Below are positions 57,872-64,000 of a stretch of 64,000 nucleotides of DNA, one piece after another. Position 1 is the first letter of the stretch; every line of letters starts with the position of its first letter. Both the position numbers and the translations under genes were made by a program. Source of the stretch: Euglena gracilis (Eukaryota; Euglenida; Euglenophyceae; Euglenales); NCBI GenBank assembly GCA_039621445.1, contig CP154956.1:26395744-26459743 (forward strand). The letters are read 5' to 3'. The notes beneath the pieces were generated by a model. It had not been told where the DNA came from, made no database searches, and was given only the letters and a program-made list of their open reading frames with translations.

Positions 57872-58793
57872 TCCACACATCTCAGAGCTGGTTTTAAACA
57901 TTTTAGTTTCGCGTAGATCGGCAACCGGAAGTAACGGTCCAGATCTGGGTTCCACACAACATGTCAGATCTATAGTACGGCCGTCCGCTGAGCTGCTCCG
58001 TGCTGCAAGGTTCGCATCACAGATGATGCCCAGGCCTATTCCTGTGGTATTTATCATTCACCCTGACGATGTTTACCAAGTGGCTATATTGACCTCCTTG
58101 GGTGCTCAACTCATCCTCTACCCCGCCTGTACTCTGTACCTTCACCAGATCTCTGCTGGAACGCGGTTTTACTGGCAGTTCACCGTCGCTACCAGCCCAG
58201 TGGCTGAAACAGTTTCTGTGGGCCTTTTGGGGACCACCTTCTCAAAGCCACGTATGCTACTGTCCCCATCGGCACCATTGGTATCTGCTGTGCTTCGGTC
58301 CCCACCGGCACCTGCTGCACTACGGTTCCCACCGGTGTTCAAAGATGCCCCCTCCGCTTTCTGTGGTGCCCAAGGGCCCATTACTTTTTTAGTGGCACAC
58401 CACTGGGATTAATTTGCACGGCCATTCGTTCACTGCTGCCTTTTGTTTTGTGTTTTGCTTTCCTCAAATCACAAATGGAGAGGGTGGTGCACCCTGTGGG
58501 CTTCCAAAAACCAAAACTCCTTGAGGGGATGTGGACTTTCCAAAAACTACCTCCATGGAGCTGGGGTATCTGGCTAGCCACAGCTAGCCGCGGCTGGCTG
58601 GCTGGCAAAAAGAAGGAGGAGGTCTGGCCAGCCATGGCCAGCCACAGCTGGCTGGGAGGATTTAGAGGAAGAGGAGGTCTGGCTGGATTCAGTGTTGAGG
58701 ATCTGAAAGGATTCAGTGTTGAGGACCTGTGCTTCTCCTTGAGTGTTATTGGTGTTTGGTCTTTGTCTTGCTTCCGGGTTTGTTCCCGGATTG
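57872..58793. other. Stretch inside the inverted repeat, left of copy 2, no gene recognised
   Basis: A 129-codon plus-strand ORF (58023-58412, Ala/Pro/Val-rich) has no recognised domain. The stretch 58560-58670 is an imperfect GCTGGC/CCAGCC array. Confidence 0.45.
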
Positions 58794-60260
58794 TCAGGGG
58801 ATGCGTGCTTTTGTTGCCAATACCTTGACGATCTGCCTCATCGGGGAAATGGACAGTTGTTGGTGCAGTTCGTTTGCTTTAATGCGGCGTTGTTCTCCCT
58901 CATGCCAGGAAGCTGCTCTCTGAATTATTCTTTTGATATTTTTGGCGCCTTCCGGGCCCCATCCGCCCCATGTGCCAAAGGCAGCCGTCGCAAAACTCCA
59001 GCCTGCCTTTTGGCACGGTTCGTCATATTTGTCATGTTTTTGTTTTTCTTTTTGTTTCAGGAAGAGTTTCCATTTTTCTTTGCCTTGTCGGTTTGCGTTT
59101 TGCCAACTGTGGACCACTGTGAGGTCGAAGGCAGTGGGTTGGCAATTATCCCAGGCGGATAGCAGCAAGTCACCGGGTCTGAGGTGTTGGTCTGGTTGAT
59201 TTGGGATTTGTACTTCCTTGGTCACCCCCTGTCCAGAGATCCGGAGAATTTCAAACAATTTGTCTTGCAGTGCGTTGTATCTTTCAGAATAGTTGTTGCG
59301 AATACAACAGAGTAGGTGATCTCCCCATTCATCGACTGTTGAGTTGCAACCTGGACACTTGGGTGCGTTTTGGGAGTGCAGCAACTGTACCCCGAGCCAC
59401 CACTTCAATGAGAGGATGTATTCTTCCGATGACATGCTTGTGTGAAGTGTAGGCAGGGGTGTTGCCCGATCCATGCTGAACCCAGTCCGTTCGGTATTTC
59501 TGACAGACGCGCTTGGTCTCGTGGTGGGCTGGCTGAGTGAAGTTTGTCCAGTGCTGCGCGGTGAGGGTGAGTTGTCCACCAATGTTGTGATTGTTGATTG
59601 TCATCAGTTGATGTCGTCTGGTTTGTCCAGCCATCTTTGGAGTGGTTCAAGGTTCAGGCCCGTGACAGCCGCCAGAACGCGAGCAGCGTTTTGGACCATT
59701 TCATGGTTAACTTTCGCGGCATAAAGTGGCAGCTGTATTATTGTGCTTCCTTTGGCGTGGAATTTGGCCAGGGCCGCCGGTCGAGCCGGGCCTTGAATGA
59801 GGCAGGGGTCTTTGATACCACATCCTCCGACGTGCAATGGCGTGCAGACTTGTTGTCTTTGGTTGCTTGTCAGGGCTGTTCCCATTATGTCTTCGAAGCC
59901 TTTGATAATTGTTTCTGAGCATTGTTTGATACTTTGGGACAGGTGTTGGGTGTCCGCGCCTCTGAGGAGGTGTATGATTCTGCACCCGTCAGCACAATTG
60001 CGTAACAGGTGATGTGCGATTTGACTGTCCCCCAAGCCGGTGATTTTCTCAATCAGGCATTCCAAGTCTTCCTGCGCAGCATTCCATGAGCGCTCACGGA
60101 AGGTGGATGTGTTTGGGAAGTCAATCGGTATACCCAATACTTTGATTCCCTCCCCCGGTTGCCATTGTTTGTGGGTCATGTTGTGCTTTGCAGCAATTTC
60201 CGCGCCACAGGGACCCCACGTGATGCACTTTTGCACGGATTTTTTGGGACGGAGAACGGT
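58794..60260 (-). mobile_element. Non-LTR retrotransposon copy 2, 5'-truncated
   Basis: Starts in the thumb: KCITWGPCGAEIA, GEGIKVLGIPIDFP, DSQIAHHLLRNCADGCRI and HVGGCGIKD (59604-60281). Then SQHWWTTHPHRAALDK in a shifted frame, then from 59582 down LKWWLGVQL, CPGCNSTVDEWGDHLLCC (59304-59357), RPGDLLLSAWDN and TAFDLTVVHSW (59109-59180), and KYDEPCQKAGWSF with GGWGPEG. The Arg-Pro-Gly-Asp...Asp-x-Thr-Val tail resembles a restriction-like nuclease (PD-D/ExK type), an inference. The palm is missing and frameshifts break it. Confidence 0.82.
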
Positions 60261-60343
60261 GGTGGGGCGAACCGAATCCACCGACCATTGGCACAGCCTA
60301 CTGGATTTGAAGAGTTCAGGGGAGTAAGGCTATGTACAGAGGC
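60255..60343 (+). repeat. Right member of the inverted repeat
   Basis: Reads AACGGTGGTGGGGCGAACCG, GCACAGCCTACTGG and AAGGCTATGTACAGA. It abuts the truncated start of retrotransposon copy 2 (recognisable from about 60240 downward). Confidence 0.88.
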
Positions 60344-60699
60344 AACAGTCTGTGCACGCTGGTGAAGGGAGGGAAGGTAAAAGGGGCGAGCTTGGAGAAT
60401 AGTATAAGGCACGAGGTGAGGCCGCTGTTGATCAGCTTCCGGAGTTCTTCGGCCACGTGAGTCAGAGTGGTTGGGCAAGCAATGGGGAGGTGGCAGGGCT
60501 CAGTGCCGTTTAAGTCTGGGTGTTGATGACGGGTGGGCCGGTGATTCCGGTTTCAGCTGTTTTTCACGCCCTGCGGCTCCTCGGGGGCGTCGTTGCAGCT
60601 CCGACGTGCTGCATTGGTTCTTGGTTGTTGCAAGGGGCATTCCTTGGACATCATGACATGGTCCCGATTAGCTGCCCCCTTGGTTGTGCGTGGCGGGCC

Positions 60700-61020
60700 G
60701 TTTCCGGGCCTCCGCTAATTCAGGAAGCACCGCCGGAGGCGGAGGGGTTGCTTCGGGACAGTGGAGCCCGAAGGGGTAGCTCATGTGCTGTATGGGTGGT
60801 GAGTGTCCATGCCACCTCCTTTGTTGAGGTCGTCAGGGCATTGGCCCCACACGAGCTGTTTCGCCAGTTCTCTGGCAAGGGCCATGATGAGGCCCTGCCA
60901 GCAGTTCGCCTCCGCTGCTCGCCTTTCCCATGCGTCATGTTGTCCCGCAAGTAAGCGAACACAGTTTCCAACAAAGGCAAGCGCTGCCTCCCCCATTCCT
61001 CCGTAGCAATCGAGGACAAA
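60700..61020 (-). mobile_element. Retrotransposon C-terminal tail beside element B
   Basis: Reads FVLDCYGGMGEAALAFVGN, then AEANCWQGLIMALARELAKQ and LVWG. The DCYGGMG and WQGL...L.RE...QLVW motifs recur at 62332-62694. It begins exactly where element B ends, so B interrupts it. Confidence 0.7.
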
Positions 61021-61076
61021 GGACAAATTTAAAAAAAAATTAATTAAAAAATTATGGAGAAACACTTTTCTGACAC

Positions 61077-61546
61077 TCAGACACATTCCACGGCGGGTAG
61101 CACAGCTTCACCCAAAGCGTGCCCCGGGCCCAGGGAAACGTCTTTTTTGGCCCTCGCCACAAGAGGAACCCCCTTGTGACTCCCTGTGCCGCCACAGGTC
61201 ACGGGTAGCTTATATCCGTGGACTGAGGGTAGCCTCATCAAACAAATATCTGGGGTCAATGACCCAACCAGCCCATGCGGAAAAAAGCCATCCAGGTCCT
61301 CATACTGAGCGTTCAGATGTTTACACACCTGCTGGAACTCCAACAGGCGTGTAACAGCTACACGCTCAGCCTTCGCGGTCCCCCCTGGCTTCTCTTCCAA
61401 CACGTTGGCCAACAACGTACCGTGTATTGGGTCAACAGCAGGGCCATTCTGCAAATCGACCAAATACTTTTCAGTGTAGCAACAAATTCATCTGGTTTCG
61501 GGGGTCGGGGCAGCATGCGGTGCACACTGTTTGCGGTCTTCTTCAT
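61077..61546 (-). pseudogene. ORF of element B, homologous to the element A ORF, frameshifted
   Basis: The ATG at 61546 opens MKKTANSVHRMLPRPPKPDE then FVATLK. Near 61487, in a run of A, the reading must shift by one base to continue as VDLQNGPAVDPIHGTLLANV and AVTRLLEFQ down to the TGA at 61077. The two frames together match the element A ORF (KKAANTMDRTLTQPP, FLATIK, NPAVDPLHDNLL, AHLLEIE). Beyond that region the two proteins diverge. It is probably inactive unless a programmed frameshift operates. Confidence 0.6.
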
Positions 61547-61691
61547 TTTCCGAAAGAAAAAATTGCAAGGACAGGTAGTGGGATGTGGTAAAACTTGTCC
61601 ACGAGAAACCATTATGCTCTAAGCCAAAAGTTGCCGAAAGGCCAAGTTATTGGGGGGCACTTGTTGGTCGGACCAGTAGGAATTCTTGATT

Positions 61692-61772
61692 TTTTCAGTT
61701 CACGAGGACACACACTGTGTCTCGTGGACTGGCAGTCCACGAGACACAGTGTGTGTCCTCGTGAACTGAAAA
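61692..61772. repeat. Perfect inner inverted repeat of element B, 40-base arms
   Basis: Arms 61692-61731 and 61733-61772 are exact reverse complements around one base. Each arm is itself quasi-palindromic: CACGAGGACACACAC/TGTGTCTCGTG. The corresponding sites in element A read CACGAAATACAG/CTGTATTTCGTG. Confidence 0.95.
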
Positions 61773-61870
61773 TTTGACAAAAAATCGCAAAAAAATACGG
61801 GGTAGACATTGCGTGGCTAAGTTCCACGAGACACAGTGTGTGTCTTGGGCCTCTTAGTCAACGGATATAG

Positions 61871-61980
61871 ACAAAAATCGTCCATTGTAACCCGGACACA
61901 CCGTGTACCCGGGTTATGGGCGCCTTCGGTGCCCATAACCCGGACACATGGTGTGTCCGGGTGACATGGACGATTTTTGT
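61871..61980. repeat. Outer hairpin of element B
   Basis: Arms start ACAAAAATCGTCCAT, contain ACCCGGACACACC and meet at GGGCGCCTTCGGTGCCC. They are almost fully complementary. The flanks AAAAATCGT, AACCCG and GGG(T/C)GC recur in the hairpin of element A; the core differs. Confidence 0.92.
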
Positions 61981-62331
61981 GTAATACTGTGGGTGTAATG
62001 TACAAAAGAGTGAGGGTGCGGAGGTTGGTTAGCGGAAGATGAGCAAAGGTCACCTTCAATATATTTTGGGCGGGGAGGGAGGCATTTGTACCTCTTTTGC
62101 CACAGGATGGCGTGTTTGTGTCGGGTTTTTTGGCTTTTGTTGTGTTCTGCTTCTCTGCACGTCTATGTGACCCATTGCCTTTGGCTCGGCGTGTGGCTCT
62201 GCTCAAGGGGTTACTAGGGGTTACTGAGTTGTGTCTTCTTTGCTCATTTTGTAATCTGACCTTGGGGTGCCAACATAGCAGGTGAGAGTTCAAGGTTGGT
62301 TATTTGGTTGAGAGTTTGTGCTCAAAGGCCT
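61981..62331. other. Spacer between element B and retrotransposon tail, no gene recognised
   Basis: Short overlapping ORFs on both strands, no motif. It does not look like either the element or the retrotransposon. Confidence 0.4.
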
Positions 62332-62580
62332 TCAGACAGAATATGGTGAGTGGGCGGAAGACAGGGTGATCTCATCTTTGGAAGAATATAAGCTCCAAAC
62401 GAGCTGTCTACTGATTTCTCTGATAAGTGTGAAGGACAGGCCTTGCCAAATGTCTGCTTGCGCAAAGTCATCCGCTCCGAAGTGCAGAGAGCCTTTCACA
62501 ATGGCAAACACGTCAGGAGGCTGAAAAGCATACCAAATATGATGCAACATGCCAACGACTGGGCTGGCGGTTGATGCCAT
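62332..62580 (-). mobile_element. Retrotransposon extreme C-terminal fragment, minus strand
   Basis: Reads ADIWQGLSFTLIREISRQLV and ends SAHSPYSV. It matches the tail at 60781-61020 (NCWQGLIMALARELAKQLVW ... HHPYST). Confidence 0.65.
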
Positions 62581-62694
62581 TCGTCATGGATTGCTACGGA
62601 GGCATGGGACAAGAAGCGCGCTCCTTGATGGCCACCCTCCTCAAGGCCCTTCTGGTGCAGCGGGAAGGGTGCTGGTTCCACCAACGTTGTGAAT
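62530..62694 (+). mobile_element. Retrotransposon C-terminal fragment, plus strand
   Basis: Reads KYDATCQRLGWRLMPFVMDC then YGGMGQEARSLMATLLKAL. It matches KYDEPCQKAGWSF...GGWGPEG of copy 2 and DCYGGMGEAAL of the 61 kb tail. It faces the opposite way to the two minus-strand pieces beside it, so an inversion or a second insertion lies here. Confidence 0.65.
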
Positions 62695-63989
62695 TGTGTG
62701 GAGACTGTGCCTGACGGATCAGGTTTTTGTCACTGGCCCATTGTGGCAGTGGAGCCATTTGACAAAGTTCATTGAGGGCTGTCCGTAAACAATCGTCAGC
62801 GTCCTTGGGAAGGATGTCCATGGCAGCAGGCAGGCCTAAGACAGAGGGAGCTCTTCGACAAAAGTCCACCACTTGAGACAATCTGGCAGGCACACGTTGA
62901 AATAGTGGATCCGAGATCCCCAGTCCACCGCATCTGACGGCCAAGGAAACTTGCAACCATTCTTCTGGGGTGCAAGGGGAGCCAACCATGCCACTGAATG
63001 TTTCCCGAAAAATTCCCGACAATGTCTTGCATGCCGCTGTTGCAGAGGAGATTTTGCAGGCGCGCAAGAGGTCATCCACTCTGCAAGCGGATAAGCAAAA
63101 CCGAAGCAAGGTGAAGTACTGTGCAAGAACGTCGGATGTCTTCAATGCGCTTATTCCAAACTTCTTCACAGAAGCGGTCATCTTGGGGGTGGTGGACAGG
63201 GCCCCTAAAACTTTCAGACCAGAACCAGCAACAAAGGCGGTCAGTGGTATTTGATGTGGGGCTATCCTGTGGCGTGCCAGGGGGAAGGCAAGGGACACCT
63301 TTTGTTGATGTGAATGCTGGTCCCCACAATCGACATTTTGCAGGGTTCACGGCCAACCCAAGCGTGGCTGCCTCGCGAATTAGAAAGGCAAGGGCATTGT
63401 GCAATTGCGCTGGCGATCCCTCACAAAGGTCTTGCACACACCCCAGGCGAAAGCTGCAGGTCCGCATGGGTCGCCTTGTTGAGCTCCCCTATGGGAAGGC
63501 AGACAATGGTTTCAGCTTGCTGTGTTGGGCGTAGCACGAATCCAGCCAAGGGCACACTTCTGGGCATCGTCTACGGATGGATTGCAGGATTTGTTCCCAT
63601 GACAAGGAGTTGAAGGCATTCCTGAAATCCACTTGAAGCAGTCCCCAGCGATTGTCTCTGTCCGAATGCAGAGTGTCCACCATCTATTGGATTCCCATTG
63701 CGATCAATGGACATGCATTCGGCACACCAACGCCACATTGTGGAGGACTCGGTTCTTTCAAAGCGTTTACCACTGTGGGATGACGCATGAGGCATTTGCC
63801 AACCAATCGGCGGAGTGTTTCACCTGCTGCGATCGGGTGAGTGTCTTCATCACACACCGTGTGCTCCACAAGGTTTCCAAAAGCATCCTTTTCCATTGCT
63901 GTTTGTTTGTTCTGTTTTCGCAGAGGTGTCAACCATTCCTTTGGGAATTCTTTTGGGAACCCGAATATAGCTTTGCGCAAATTTTGCAA
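62594..63989 (-). mobile_element. Non-LTR retrotransposon copy 3, internally deleted
   Basis: From the window edge down: HPIAAGETLRRLVGKCLM (63684-63989), the palm motif LLQVDFRNAFNSLSWEQIL with RRRCPEVCPWLD (63489-63683), then directly AFLIREAATLGLAVNPAKCR and LWGPAF (63072-63467), the thumb GLKVLGALSTTP ... VRCGGLGISDPLFQ (62594-63298), and SPHNSQRWWNQ. The GVQQGDPLGP and YxDD motifs that should lie between the palm start and NPAKC are missing, so about 45 or more residues are deleted. Several frames are needed. Its upstream part continues beyond the window. Confidence 0.82.
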
Positions 63990-64000
63990 TCGCTCTTTTG

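Larger units (their letters stand above)
61021..61980 (-). mobile_element. Palindromic element B, inserted next to a retrotransposon tail
   Basis: Read on the minus strand: outer hairpin 61871-61980, a 17-base spacer (61854-61870), GAGGCCC at 61847-61853, a terminal-type repeat to about 61824, a perfect inner inverted repeat (61692-61772), and the ORF 61546-61077. The order, the 17-base spacing and the GAGGCCC block all match element A. The core half-site is GACACA/TGTGTC instead of ATACAG/CTGTAT. The far side has no second palindrome block: sequence passes from a T-rich tract into the retrotransposon tail, so B is probably truncated there. The lower boundary is approximate. Confidence 0.7.

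Overview
The window is nuclear DNA of a microbial eukaryote, not a bacterium or phage. Coding sequence is split into short GC-rich exons that join in phase through GT-AG introns. The rest is packed with long G or C homopolymers, tetranucleotide microsatellites, small GC-rich inverted-repeat elements and dead non-LTR retrotransposons. Head-to-tail genes, Gly-Lys-Gly-Lys tracts and the retrotransposon type recall alveolate or other large protist genomes. I cannot name the lineage.

1-45.5 kb (minus strand): two spliced genes in tandem. The first to be read, from high to low coordinates (about 37.8 to 20.8 kb, possibly starting at 45.5 kb), encodes a BRCT-domain protein with an AT-hook-like basic motif and a long Gly/Arg/Trp/Asp-rich region. 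Its last exon ends at 20805. About 3 kb further on begins a GDAP2-like gene (17853 to 2454). I could build it as a complete 17-exon model of 542 codons, with an N-terminal macro domain and a C-terminal CRAL-TRIO domain. Ten of its 16 donors begin GTGTG and none reads GTAAGT or GTGAGT. Introns run from 85 to about 2076 bases and hold most of the repeats.

45.5-52.8 kb: a compound tetranucleotide microsatellite, then about 6 kb of unique-looking DNA with short, broken plus-strand ORFs. One carries a CCHC zinc knuckle. I could not assign this stretch to a known element.

52.8-64 kb: a graveyard of one family of non-LTR retrotransposons (fingers/palm, YLDD, thumb, CPxC...DxxGDH zinc-binding tail, nuclease-like tail). 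At least three minus-strand copies and two plus-strand fragments are present, all broken by frameshifts, deletions or insertions.

Nested in these is the most interesting find: two related palindromic elements, A (53397-54609) and B (about 61021-61980). Each has a large outer hairpin, a 17-base spacer, a GAGGCCC-headed repeat, inner palindromes and a small conserved ORF. The scaffold of the palindromes is conserved between A and B. The core differs (ATACAG/CTGTAT in A, GACACA/TGTGTC in B) and is the same at every site within one element. That is the pattern expected if a recognition code changes in concert across an element.
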